Source of the DNA: Neptuniibacter marinus
Lineage (GTDB): Bacteria > Pseudomonadota > Gammaproteobacteria > Pseudomonadales > Balneatricaceae
Length of the DNA: 64,000 nucleotides
Direction: 5' to 3'
Assembly (NCBI RefSeq): GCF_001597725.1
Contig: NZ_LUTR01000004.1
Coordinates: forward strand, 1-64,000
Below, piece after piece: positions 38,511 to 47,356 of this stretch; the first letter of the stretch is position 1; each line of letters starts with the position of its first letter. The notes beneath the pieces were generated by a model. It saw only the letters and a program-made list of their open reading frames with translations. It was not told where the DNA came from and ran no database searches. Both the position numbers and the translations under genes were made by a program.

Positions 38511-38516
38511 ATGGCT

Positions 38517-38711
38517 CTATCTCATATCTGGCTAAAAAATAACCAGTCGTTTATCTTGTTGATTTTAAAGGTATATTCTTGTTTTTTAATGTATATAAAA
38601 GGAAATTGCTAAGTTTTGGAGCATTAATGTTTTCGTCATTAATCTTTAACTTATGTCAATGCCTTTGTGGGTTAAATATAAAAAAACTAGGCAAATAAAC
38701 CTGGTTTTTTT
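38517..38711 (+). ncRNA. Possible small RNA
   Basis: A transcript from the promoter-like pair at 38483-38510 would run about 190 bases to a hairpin with a T7 tract. No known RNA family is recognised. The stretch from 38197 to 38729 otherwise holds only the 14-bp palindrome and the DnaA box. This call is inference from layout. Confidence 0.3.
38679..38711. terminator. Bidirectional rho-independent terminator
   Basis: The arms aaactagg and cctggttt (one G-T pair) have an A run before and a T run after, so the site works in both directions. On the minus strand it ends the SH3-domain gene; on the plus strand it would end the possible small RNA. Confidence 0.8.
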
Positions 38712-38729
38712 ATGACTCAAATATACAGC

Positions 38730-39299
38730 TTAAAACCACTCATCTTTCCGTTTTCTTCGTTTAGGGAAGTATGGGAGAATCAAACCTAGAATCACACCCC
38801 CTAAAGCTACTAGACCGCCATGTGTAAACCAACGCATTAGATTGCTTTCATCGCTAGACTCAATTTTAAAATTAAGCTCTTTGATGGTCGCATTTAATTC
38901 GGCTACTTCACTGGTTAGAAGCTGGTTCTTTTCGCGCATACCACCTGATTCACTTTGCAGTGTCTCTATTTTAGCGGCTTGCTCAGCGACAGTGATTTGG
39001 CTTTCTTCAAGACTGCTTTGTAGTTTCGGTAATCGGACCGAGATACTATCGCCTGGGTCTACAGCGGTTGGTTCAACCCAACCTATGCGCCCTTTAGGCA
39101 TACGTATCTGGACATACTTGGTCTTTGGGTCTCGTTTTAGTATATCAACAGCACTTCCGCTTGGGATGCGTGTGATAATACGATATTGATTGCTCGGGCC
39201 GTTATGAACATAGATCATTGCATCATCAGCAATATGACCTTTTTCAGCATGGACGGAGGCAGAAAAGAGTAGAATTGTGGCTAAAATTAACTTTTTCAT
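38730..39299 (-). CDS. SH3-domain membrane protein (YgiM/TIGR04211-like)
   Basis: From the chosen start the protein has 189 residues: a signal peptide (MKKLILATILLFSASVHA), a bacterial SH3 domain (about 20-85; YVHNGPSNQYRIITRIPSG ... RIGWVEP), a coiled coil (about 95-155) and a C-terminal transmembrane helix followed by a basic tail (FPKRRKRK). This is the YgiM layout. It is expected to face the periplasm with an inner membrane anchor, and it may bind cell wall. The frame is open further upstream to 39482, but only the Met at 39299 gives a proper signal peptide. Confidence 0.85.
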   Translation of the reverse strand: MKKLILATILLFSASVHAEKGHIADDAMIYVHNGPSNQYRIITRIPSGSAVDILKRDPKTKYVQIRMPKGRIGWVEPTAVDPGDSISVRLPKLQSSLEESQITVAEQAAKIETLQSESGGMREKNQLLTSEVAELNATIKELNFKIESSDESNLMRWFTHGGLVALGGVILGLILPYFPKRRKRKDEWF

Positions 39300-39553
39300 T
39301 GATACAGTTGTTTGAACACTAGAATTTGTCATATTGTACGGATTAAACTGGCTGCTTAACAGGTTGTTTTGTAAGTAAAGACGTAAAAACTTCCATAACT
39401 GACAAATCAGAGAGGTAGAATTACGTATTACCAAGAAGCGAGACAGCCTCAGTATGCCTGTTTGGCTGTTGTTAAGATTCATATTGTTTTAATTCGTTCA
39501 CTTTATTTTTTTAATCGTTTAAAAAATAGTAATTAAATCTTCAGGGGAACTAA

Positions 39554-40360
39554 ATGGAAAATTTCTTTGATGCCTACGTCTTCCCATGGATCGTAGATAT
39601 TCTTATTGCGCTGGCTATCTTTTTTATCGGTCGCTGGGTTGTTAAGCAGCTGATAAAACTGTTAGAACGCGTTCTGCGCAAATCTAAGCTTGACGATATG
39701 CTGATTAACTTCATCACATCTATAGCTAATGTTGTGATGCTACTTTTTGTAATTGTTGCTGCATTAAGCCATTTAGGTGTTGATACTACATCACTTATCG
39801 CTTTAGTTGGTGCTGCAGGTTTAGCTATTGGCCTATCTCTTCAGGATTCTCTGAAGAACTTCGCTGCTGGCGTTATGTTAGTGATTTTCAAGCCTTTTCG
39901 TGAAGGTGATTTTGTTGAAGCGGCGGGTGTTTCTGCTGTTGTAGAGCATATTCAGATCTTCAACACGATTATGCGTACAGGTGATAACCGTGAAGTTATC
40001 GTTCCAAATGGTGCTATTTATAGCGGCGTAATCACTAACTTCTCTGCGCGTGATACACGTCGTATCGATATGGTATTTGGTATTGGCTATGATGATGATC
40101 TACGCAAGGCAAAAGAAGTATTAGCTGAGATCATTGCTGCAGATGATCGTATTCTTAAAGACCCTGCACCTGTTATCGCTGTATCAGAATTGGCTGACAG
40201 CAGTGTTAACTTTGTTGTACGTCCTTGGGTCAACTCTGCTGATTACTGGGCAGTGCTTTGGGGAACAACTGAAGCGGTTAAACTACGTTTTGATGAGGAA
40301 GGTATTAGTATCCCTTTCCCTCAAATGGACGTTCATATGCATAAACAAGAAGAAGCTTAG
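39554..40360 (+). CDS. mscS: Small-conductance mechanosensitive channel MscS
   Basis: The 268-residue protein has three N-terminal transmembrane helices, the pore helix GAAGLAIGLSLQDSLKNFAAG (about 90-110) with the usual Gly/Ala pattern, and a cytoplasmic beta and alpha-beta domain (VPNGAIYSGVITNFS then VRPWV). It matches MscS of E. coli in length and end. It opens under membrane tension and protects against hypo-osmotic shock, a sensible function in a marine organism. The ribosome site is AGGGGAA. A terminator follows. Confidence 0.96.
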   Translation: MENFFDAYVFPWIVDILIALAIFFIGRWVVKQLIKLLERVLRKSKLDDMLINFITSIANVVMLLFVIVAALSHLGVDTTSLIALVGAAGLAIGLSLQDSLKNFAAGVMLVIFKPFREGDFVEAAGVSAVVEHIQIFNTIMRTGDNREVIVPNGAIYSGVITNFSARDTRRIDMVFGIGYDDDLRKAKEVLAEIIAADDRILKDPAPVIAVSELADSSVNFVVRPWVNSADYWAVLWGTTEAVKLRFDEEGISIPFPQMDVHMHKQEEA

Positions 40361-40385
40361 TTTCTAAGTATTTTTCTTATGATTG

Positions 40386-40415
40386 AAAAGGGCCTCATTT
40401 GAGGCTCTTTTTTTA
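40386..40415. terminator. Terminator after mscS
   Basis: The arms gggcctca and tgaggctc are followed by T7 on the + strand and by a shorter T run on the minus strand, so it probably also ends the convergent SLC5-STAC gene. Confidence 0.88.
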
Positions 40416-40445
40416 CATAAATTCTAAAACAACAATGATTTTAAG

Positions 40446-42644
40446 TTATGGATTCTTTTCCTCATCACCTTTTAATAACTTAAGTTCTCTGCTTAACAAT
40501 AAATTTTCCTGCTTGATCTTTTGTGATTCCAATCGGTATTTCATTATCTCTTGATAACGGGCTTCGATTTTTTCTTCGAGTTGATCGATGGTTTCTTGCT
40601 GACGTGCAGTTTTGTCTTCTAGTTTATCAAGCTGTGTCTGTAGCTCTTCGATCAAGCCAAAGCTTGTCATGCTGACACTGCTCTCACTGTCGCTATCTTT
40701 CTCTGTTGTTTGTAGCTCAGAGAATATATGGCTGTATAAGGCCTTTAAGTCAGCTTCTTCACGTTGGTTGTAGCGGATCGTGTTCTCTATAGCATTATGT
40801 GCGCTGGCTGCACCTAGAGAGCCTGCGAGCACATGCTCCACCATGCGATGGAACTCGACGAGCTCTATAATGGTGATTGTTTCTTTTTTAGAGACTTGTA
40901 AATCTTCGGCGATGGTAAGTACTTCATTGGTCGCTTTCTCTTCATCAATATAATTTGATAAGAGGCTTTTTGCTTCTTCAATTTTAAGCTGTAAAGGGAT
41001 GTAAGCGTCTAATCCTGTAGGGCGTGCCTTACGTTTTTTCCTTGTGGTCATCGAGCTGATAAATTCAGTTCTAAGGTTTCTTTCGCTTTTATTTGGGCTA
41101 AAGATTAGAGAGCCGATAATGTAGCAGCTGACGTTAAATACCATAGACCAAAAAACCGCATGGGTGATCGGGTGTAAACCCTCAAGTCCAAAAAGTGCTT
41201 CAGGTCTCAGTGCTTGTATATGCCAAGGCCCATTGGTTAATAGGTCTTCTGAAAACCATCCTTGCTTAATAAATGTGGGAATCAAAAGGCTATAAAACCA
41301 TATACAAAAGCCAGAAAGTAAGCCTAATTGGGCACCGAGACTATTGCCCTTTTTCCAGAAAATACCACCAAATAAAGCGGGAGAAAATTGTAGAACAGCA
41401 GTAAACGAGATAAGCCCAATGGCTACTAATATATAAGCATCAGAGAACTCGTTAGCAAATAACAAGCTTCCCATTAAAATAAGGGCAACAACCAACCAGC
41501 GCAGTTGTAATAAGTAGCTTCGGATAAACTGTAGGGAAGGGATTCTTTCCAGTATAGGTAGAATTAGATGATTGGACACCATAGTTGAAAGCGTCATTGT
41601 GGTAATAATAATCATCCCTGTTGCCGCTGAAAAACCACCAATAAAGGCTAATAGTGTGAGACCACTACTACCGGATTGTTGAGGGAGAAGTAACACAAAA
41701 AAGTCGGCTGATTCTGAAGGCATTCCCATTAGTAAGCCGGCTGCGGCGATAGGCACAACGAACAAATTGATTAAAACCATATAAAGTGGGAATACCCACA
41801 TGGCTGTTTTGATATGCCGGTGATTGGCGTTTTCGATAACAGATACATGGAACTGTCGAGGTAAGTTATGTATTGCTGAGAAGCTTAAGATCAGTAGTGT
41901 GGCCCACATCAGCCCGCTGTCTTTAGTGGCTGTAAAGCTGGCAACATGCTCTAAGTCTGCGTCTTTTAGACGGTTTAAGATGTCGCCAAATCCATCGAAT
42001 AAATAATAGGTAGCAAAAATACCTACAGCTATAAATGCAATGAGTTTCACTAGGCATTCCGCAACGAGTGCAGCCATCATTCCTTGGTGGCGTTCTGTTG
42101 GGTCAAGCCTTCGAACACCAAAAATGATGGTAAAACCTATCATGAAGAGTGTAACGATCCAGCCCGCTAAATCATGCTGCGAGCCGCTGTTAGGACTATT
42201 AGTGATCAGTTCAAATGAGCTAATGATAGCTTCAAGTTGTAGAGCGATATAAGGAACAATACCGATTAGGGCGATGAGGGTAACTGTTGCAGCGATCTTT
42301 TGAGAACGGTTATAACGGGTAGAGATAAAGTCAGCGATACTGGTGATTCTGAATGTTTCTTTTACTTGAATCATGCGTTTAAGCGTAATCCACCAGAAAA
42401 TAATCCCTATCAGGGCCCCACCATAGACACCTAAAAATAGTAAGCCGGAAGATGCAGCAAAACCAACACTGCCATAAAAGGTCCAAGATGTGTGGTAGAC
42501 CGCTAAGGATAATGCGTAAACCCAAGGGCTACTTGATGTGGGCTTAGGTTTATTTTGGATGCGTTTTTCAACTACCTGAGCAATAGAAAAAAGCAGACCT
42601 ACATATAAGCTAATATAAAGAATAACGGATAGCGGTGTGAACAT
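40446..42644 (-). CDS. SLC5-type symporter domain with STAC-like domain and coiled coil, no kinase
   Basis: The 732-residue protein has about 12-13 transmembrane helices in the sodium/solute symporter (SLC5) fold up to about residue 530. A soluble part of about 200 residues follows. It contains a STAC-like segment (MVEHVLAGSLGAASAHNAIE, about 615-635), the domain that links transporters to histidine kinases in CbrA-type sensors. Instead of a kinase, the protein ends in an acidic linker and a coiled coil (IEELQTQLDKLEDK ... RELKLLKG). It may sense or transport a solute and signal through a partner. The substrate is unknown. Its neighbours yidD and phoH give no clue. Confidence 0.8.
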   Translation of the reverse strand: MFTPLSVILYISLYVGLLFSIAQVVEKRIQNKPKPTSSSPWVYALSLAVYHTSWTFYGSVGFAASSGLLFLGVYGGALIGIIFWWITLKRMIQVKETFRITSIADFISTRYNRSQKIAATVTLIALIGIVPYIALQLEAIISSFELITNSPNSGSQHDLAGWIVTLFMIGFTIIFGVRRLDPTERHQGMMAALVAECLVKLIAFIAVGIFATYYLFDGFGDILNRLKDADLEHVASFTATKDSGLMWATLLILSFSAIHNLPRQFHVSVIENANHRHIKTAMWVFPLYMVLINLFVVPIAAAGLLMGMPSESADFFVLLLPQQSGSSGLTLLAFIGGFSAATGMIIITTMTLSTMVSNHLILPILERIPSLQFIRSYLLQLRWLVVALILMGSLLFANEFSDAYILVAIGLISFTAVLQFSPALFGGIFWKKGNSLGAQLGLLSGFCIWFYSLLIPTFIKQGWFSEDLLTNGPWHIQALRPEALFGLEGLHPITHAVFWSMVFNVSCYIIGSLIFSPNKSERNLRTEFISSMTTRKKRKARPTGLDAYIPLQLKIEEAKSLLSNYIDEEKATNEVLTIAEDLQVSKKETITIIELVEFHRMVEHVLAGSLGAASAHNAIENTIRYNQREEADLKALYSHIFSELQTTEKDSDSESSVSMTSFGLIEELQTQLDKLEDKTARQQETIDQLEEKIEARYQEIMKYRLESQKIKQENLLLSRELKLLKGDEEKNP

Positions 42645-42787
42645 ATTACCTAGCTCAATCTATCTCTGTGAAGTGTCTTATATTAAACCCTATATCTTGT
42701 GGGCTAAAGAGGTTGAGCTTAATAATAATAGATGTCTTGCACTAAAGGTCCAAAAGGAAGGATTACGCTTTAAATAAATGGAAATCT

Positions 42788-43078
42788 TTAGATTTGCTTT
42801 GTATTGCTATCATCTTTTGTATGTTTATGTTGTTCACAACAGCTATCAGGAACCGGATCATAGCCTCCGTCATTATAGGGGTGACAGCGGCCAAGCCGTT
42901 TGATGCCAAGCCATGTACCTTTAATCGGTCCATGCACTTGAATGGCTTCAATCATATAGCTTGAGCAGGTTGGATAAAAACGGCAACGGGGCCCAATCAC
43001 GGGACTGATCAAGTAGCGATAAATGTTGACTAAGCCAATTAATAATTTGCTTAGGATATTTTTTAAAAAAGTACTCAT
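42788..43078 (-). CDS. yidD: YidD, membrane protein insertion efficiency factor
   Basis: The 96-residue protein has an N-terminal amphipathic helix, the core [18 protein letters not shown] and the [20 protein letters not shown] motif with its conserved Cys residues. YidD helps insert inner membrane proteins with YidC. In many bacteria it sits between rnpA and yidC, but here it stands alone between phoH and the SLC5-STAC gene. The C-terminal tail ([11 protein letters not shown]) is longer and more polar than usual. Confidence 0.95.
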   Translation of the reverse strand: MSTFLKNILSKLLIGLVNIYRYLISPVIGPRCRFYPTCSSYMIEAIQVHGPIKGTWLGIKRLGRCHPYNDGGYDPVPDSCCEQHKHTKDDSNTKQI

Positions 43079-43165
43079 CCCACTATTCTAGTTGAATTGA
43101 GCTATTCAATATAGCGTAAAACGCAATATATAAGATTTTGTTAATGTAATGATTGTGCTGTTTAG

Positions 43166-43201
43166 CTCACAACCCTAAATTAAACATATTAGGGCTGTGA
43201 G
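43166..43201. repeat. Imperfect inverted repeat between phoH and yidD
   Basis: The arms ctcacaaccctaa and ttagggctgtgag pair over 12 of 13 positions around a ten-base loop. No T run follows. It could be a weak terminator for the PhoH gene. Confidence 0.5.
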
Positions 43202-43246
43202 GCTAGGTACTAGGTGTCTATTTTTCACACCTTTGGTTTATGTTAA

Positions 43247-44641
43247 CTATAAATGTTCTTCTGCATATTCAGCTAAACGTGAGCGGAAAATACCTTCAAG
43301 ATGGATGTTGGCAGCGCCTTCATAATCTTTAAAGCGTTCCACTAAATAAGTTAAACCTGAAGTTAGTGGGGTTAAATAGTTGGAATCGATCTGCGCTAAA
43401 TTACCTAAGCAGATAATTTTCGAGCCTTTACCGCAACGGGTTACTATCGTTTTAAGTTGTGAAGGGGTTAAATTCTGGGCTTCATCCAGAAGAACAATTG
43501 CGTCCTGAATACTTCGTCCACGAATGAAGTTGAGTGATTTAAATTGGATGTTTGCCTTCTCGATAGCATATTTTACACTGCTTTGAGGGCGTTCATCATT
43601 CTCATGCATAGCTTCAAGGTTATCTTGGATTGCACTCAACCAAGGGGTCATTTTTTCCTCTTCTGTTCCTGGGAGGAAACCTATATCTTCAGCCACAGGT
43701 GGTGTTGATCGCGTCACAATAATCTTATTATAACGGCGTTGTTCGATAACCATTTCAAGGGCACAGGCGAGGGCCATTAATGTTTTACCTGAGCCTGCAG
43801 CACCATTAAGAATAACCAGATCTAAATCAGGATCTAAGACTGCGTTCATGGCAAAGGCTTGGAAAATATTGATGGGCTCAATTCCCCAACAGTTTTGCTG
43901 CATTAGCCTGTCTACGCCTAAATCGCGAAGTGTAACTTGGCCATCACGAACCGAGGTGACGCGTGCGGCAAACTCTTCTGTATCATCGTAAAGGTATTCG
44001 CAAGGGTAGGTGTTGGGTAACACCTCTTGGCTTATTTGATGGTACGTGTGGGTGTCTTCTTGATAGCTAGTGACATCTTCAACTTGCTCCCAGAAATTAC
44101 CCTCAATGTTGTAGTGGCCTGCCGGTAAAAGATCAATATCTGAAACGAGTTGATCGGTTCTATAATCTTCAACCTTTTTTAGACCCGCGCCCAATGCCTT
44201 GAGGCGCATATTGATATCTTTTGTGACCAGAATAGTTTCACGGTGAGGGTTTGTTGCTTGTAAGTGCAAAGCGCAGTTAATGATCTGGTTATCTTTGTTG
44301 GAGTTCTGCGGTAGGAAGCCTTGTCGTGCGGTAAGTTCATGATCAGGGAAAATGCTCAATTGTCCTAATTTATAATCACTGTTAGCGCTAGACAGAGGGG
44401 TAATAATATCTACGCCTTTGGTGATTTGAGCCGCATCTTTAGCGTGGGTAATGATGTCATCTATAGCACGTATCGCTGCTCGTGCTTCTTGAGAAACATT
44501 TTTCTTTCTATCCTTTATATCGTCCAACTCTTCTAAAACAGTCATCGGTATAGTGATGTCCTGTTCTTTGAATTCATAAAGGCATTTAGGGTCATGAAGT
44601 AAAACGTTGGTGTCGAGAATATAGAGTTTAGAGGCGGTCAT
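43247..44641 (-). CDS. PIN-PhoH family protein (PhoH2/YlaK-like)
   Basis: The 464-residue protein fuses an N-terminal PIN nuclease domain (ILDTNVLLHDP with D10, then VLEELDDIKDR, acidic residues of the active site) to a C-terminal PhoH ATPase domain with Walker A GAAGSGKT at 280-287 and Walker B IVLLDEAQNLTP. Related PhoH2 proteins are ATP-driven RNA-processing enzymes. It is complete and longer than plain PhoH. It is transcribed toward yidD with a 168-base gap. Confidence 0.92.
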   Translation of the reverse strand: MTASKLYILDTNVLLHDPKCLYEFKEQDITIPMTVLEELDDIKDRKKNVSQEARAAIRAIDDIITHAKDAAQITKGVDIITPLSSANSDYKLGQLSIFPDHELTARQGFLPQNSNKDNQIINCALHLQATNPHRETILVTKDINMRLKALGAGLKKVEDYRTDQLVSDIDLLPAGHYNIEGNFWEQVEDVTSYQEDTHTYHQISQEVLPNTYPCEYLYDDTEEFAARVTSVRDGQVTLRDLGVDRLMQQNCWGIEPINIFQAFAMNAVLDPDLDLVILNGAAGSGKTLMALACALEMVIEQRRYNKIIVTRSTPPVAEDIGFLPGTEEEKMTPWLSAIQDNLEAMHENDERPQSSVKYAIEKANIQFKSLNFIRGRSIQDAIVLLDEAQNLTPSQLKTIVTRCGKGSKIICLGNLAQIDSNYLTPLTSGLTYLVERFKDYEGAANIHLEGIFRSRLAEYAEEHL

Positions 44642-44932
44642 AGCCGGTTCCTTCTATAGCCGAGGGGAGTAATGCAAACCAGAGGTTGATTCACGTCAGG
44701 GCGAGTGCGACGAAGCCTAGGATTAGGTGCCACAATTCTTCTTGTTATGCTGCAAACGTTATAGTCCGTTTGATCCACTAGGGTTTCTCAGTTGTAGGCT
44801 GATTGATTGGTTACTTTTATCTTAGTCGATGAGATTTATCGCGCTAATTTCTAAGTAGCCAACTCCACATAGTCTAGTAATACATAGGTTACTGTAGTAT
44901 GACAAGAGGCAAATTGTTGCAAGGAAATTAAT

Positions 44933-45643
44933 ATGGCGATTGAATCTATAGTGATATTGACCGGTGCGGGTATCTCTGCAGAGTCTGGTATTAAGACTTT
45001 TCGCGCCTTAGATGGCTTATGGGAAGATCATAAAGTCGATGATGTGGCGACACCTGAAGCGTTTGAACGTAATCCTCGATTAGTCCATCGTTTTTATAAT
45101 GAACGCCGTAATCAGCTATTGTCACCTGAGATAAAACCTAACTTAGGTCATTATGCGTTAGCTGAGTTAGAAGAGAAATTTCCGGGCAGGGTTTTAGTCG
45201 TTACCCAGAATATTGATAACTTGCATGAACGGGCAGGAAGTAGAAATCTCCTACATATGCATGGTGAGTTATTAAATTTACGCTGCAAAGAAACAGGTGT
45301 TATTTACAGGGTTGATCAAGACTCACAGCCAGAAGATCTCTGTCAATGCTGTGGGTCATCAGGGAACTTACGGCCAGATATTGTCTGGTTTGGTGAACTG
45401 CCTATGCATATGCCGCAGATCTATAATGCGTTGGAGCAGTGTGATCTATTTATCTCTATTGGCACTTCTGGGCATGTTTATCCTGCTGCCGGTTTTGTTG
45501 AGATTGCTAATGCTGCAGGTGCATTAACGGTTGAGCTTAATCTTGAACCATCTAGAGTGGGAACGGTTTTTGATCATAAGATTTATGGCCCCGCAAGTGA
45601 AATAGTGCCTGAATTTGTTAATGAAATTCTTTGCCAGATTTAA
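44933..45643 (+). CDS. cobB: CobB, NAD-dependent protein deacylase (sirtuin)
   Basis: The 236-residue sirtuin has the NAD motif [14 protein letters not shown], the [12 protein letters not shown] loop and the catalytic His110 in LHMHGEL. Y55 and R58 (FYNER) form the YxxR pair that lets class III sirtuins remove succinyl and similar acidic acyl groups. The zinc-site region (LRCKETG ... CQCCG) resembles E. coli CobB. The start ATG has a CAAGGAAA site. It removes acyl groups from lysines, including acetyl-CoA synthetase, linking protein activity to NAD. Confidence 0.95.
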   Translation: MAIESIVILTGAGISAESGIKTFRALDGLWEDHKVDDVATPEAFERNPRLVHRFYNERRNQLLSPEIKPNLGHYALAELEEKFPGRVLVVTQNIDNLHERAGSRNLLHMHGELLNLRCKETGVIYRVDQDSQPEDLCQCCGSSGNLRPDIVWFGELPMHMPQIYNALEQCDLFISIGTSGHVYPAAGFVEIANAAGALTVELNLEPSRVGTVFDHKIYGPASEIVPEFVNEILCQI

Positions 45644-45872
45644 ACTAGGCTTTTGATTTAGAATGGCTTTTTGTGGGTTTCTGTTTTCTGTTCTATAGTT
45701 AAACGGGTTCTTTTATTTTATGAGTTAAGAACCTTAACAAGACTTAGGTTGTAAATATTGCTATGTATTTTCATATCACTGTAACAAGCAAAATTTAAAA
45801 CTAAGATAGATCCATATGTTTTGATGTAAATCGAGTTGATATAGATATTTCTCGATTCAGGAGATGGTCATT

Positions 45873-47264
45873 ATGATGGCAGAAAAGTACGTAACCACCA
45901 GTATTACTCCATTAGAGAGCCTGGATACGTTATCTCCCTATGAGATAGCTAAACTTCAAGATGTGAGTCAAGGCGGGCTTTATCGTTTGTTTCGCCAGTG
46001 CTGTTTAGCCGTTTTAAATAGTGGTAGTGCACTTGATAGCACCAAAATGGTGTTAGATAAATTTAGTAACTTTGATATAAAAATTAGCCAAAAACATCGC
46101 AGTGTTCAGCTTGAACTACTTAATGCCCCTGCGGCTGCGTTTGTGAATGGTGAAATCATTACAGGTATCAGAGAGCATCTATTCTCTGTATTAAGAGACC
46201 TGCTGTATGTAGGTTCTGAAGTAGATGAATGCTGCCCAGGGGCAAGCGAGTCAGACACCATTACGAATAGAGTCTTTCATATTCTTCGCCATGCGGATGC
46301 CATACGCCCCCATATACAGCCTGATTTAGTTGTGTGTTGGGGAGGTCATTCAATAGAGCGTCCTGAATATGAATACACAAAAAAAGTTGGTTATGAGATG
46401 GGCTTGCGAGGGTTGAATATTTGTACAGGTTGCGGCCCTGGAGCGATGAAGGGGCCAATGAAAGGCGCGACAATCTCTCATGCTAAACAGCGCATAAAAA
46501 ATGGTCGTTATGTGGGGATTTCTGAGCCGGGTATTATTGCCGCGGAAAGTCCTAACCCTATAGTTAATGAACTTATTATCATGCCTGATATTGAGAAACG
46601 ATTAGAGGCATTTGTACGTTTAGGGCATGGGATTGTTGTATTTCCCGGCGGTGCAGGAACGGCAGAAGAGATTCTCTATATTTTAGGTATTTTATTACAT
46701 GAAAAAAACCATAATTTGCCTTTCCCATTAGTACTAACGGGGCCGGAAGGTAGTGAAGATTATTTTGCTACAGTGGATGCTTTTATTAAGGCGACCTTAG
46801 GTGATGAGGCAAGTAAACGCTATCAAATTATTATTGATGATCCCCATGATGTTGCAGAGGTCATGAGAGAAGGCTTGGAGCAAGTGACTCGTTATAGAAA
46901 AGCAACCAGTGAGTCGTTCCACTATAACTGGCAGTTATATATTCCAGAAAGTTTTCAGCAGCCATTTGAGCCAACCCATGAAAATATGGCGGGATTAAAA
47001 CTGATGAAAGATCAGCCAGACTTTGAATTGGCAGCTAACTTACGTCGGGCCCTGTCTGGTGTTGTTGCAGGTAATGTTAAAGAGCCGGGGATTCGTGCTA
47101 TTGAGGAAAATGGACCGTTTGAAATATGTGGTGAGGAAGCGATTATGGCTCCTTTGGATCAATTACTAGAATCATTTGTTGCTCAACGACGAATGAAAAT
47201 CAACTATCAAGAGTATCAACCCTGTTACCGTTTACGCCCAGAATCTGAAGCCGTTGCGGTTTGA
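45873..47264 (+). CDS. ppnN: PpnN, pyrimidine/purine nucleotide 5'-monophosphate nucleosidase
   Basis: The protein (463 residues from the chosen start) has the LOG-family core GCGPGAMKGPMKGA and PGGAGTAEE at 258-266, with N- and C-terminal extensions like E. coli PpnN/YgdH. It splits nucleoside monophosphates to base and ribose 5-phosphate and is activated by ppGpp in E. coli. I chose ATG 45873 because AGGAG lies nine bases upstream; ATG 45864 directly abuts that site and 45876 is the alternative. It ends at a shared terminator with the thiolase gene. Confidence 0.95.
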   Translation: MMAEKYVTTSITPLESLDTLSPYEIAKLQDVSQGGLYRLFRQCCLAVLNSGSALDSTKMVLDKFSNFDIKISQKHRSVQLELLNAPAAAFVNGEIITGIREHLFSVLRDLLYVGSEVDECCPGASESDTITNRVFHILRHADAIRPHIQPDLVVCWGGHSIERPEYEYTKKVGYEMGLRGLNICTGCGPGAMKGPMKGATISHAKQRIKNGRYVGISEPGIIAAESPNPIVNELIIMPDIEKRLEAFVRLGHGIVVFPGGAGTAEEILYILGILLHEKNHNLPFPLVLTGPEGSEDYFATVDAFIKATLGDEASKRYQIIIDDPHDVAEVMREGLEQVTRYRKATSESFHYNWQLYIPESFQQPFEPTHENMAGLKLMKDQPDFELAANLRRALSGVVAGNVKEPGIRAIEENGPFEICGEEAIMAPLDQLLESFVAQRRMKINYQEYQPCYRLRPESEAVAV

Positions 47265-47296
47265 GAGTCAGGGTAGGATATATATTTTAGATATAA

Positions 47297-47322
47297 AAAA
47301 GCCGGATATTTATCCGGCTTTT
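47297..47322. terminator. Bidirectional terminator between ppnN and the thiolase gene
   Basis: A 12-base stem with arms aaaagccggata and tatccggctttt around TT has A and T tracts on both sides. Confidence 0.93.
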
Positions 47323-47356
47323 AGTATGTATAAATAACTAGTTAATTAGTTGATCA

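Noticed and set aside
38319-38612. A 97-residue frame in the grxA-SH3 gap
   Set aside because: No ribosome site, no recognisable family, and it spans the DnaA box and promoter-like elements.
44642-44932. A tRNA or small RNA in the phoH-cobB gap
   Set aside because: I could not fold a cloverleaf or find a terminator; it is probably just two divergent promoters.
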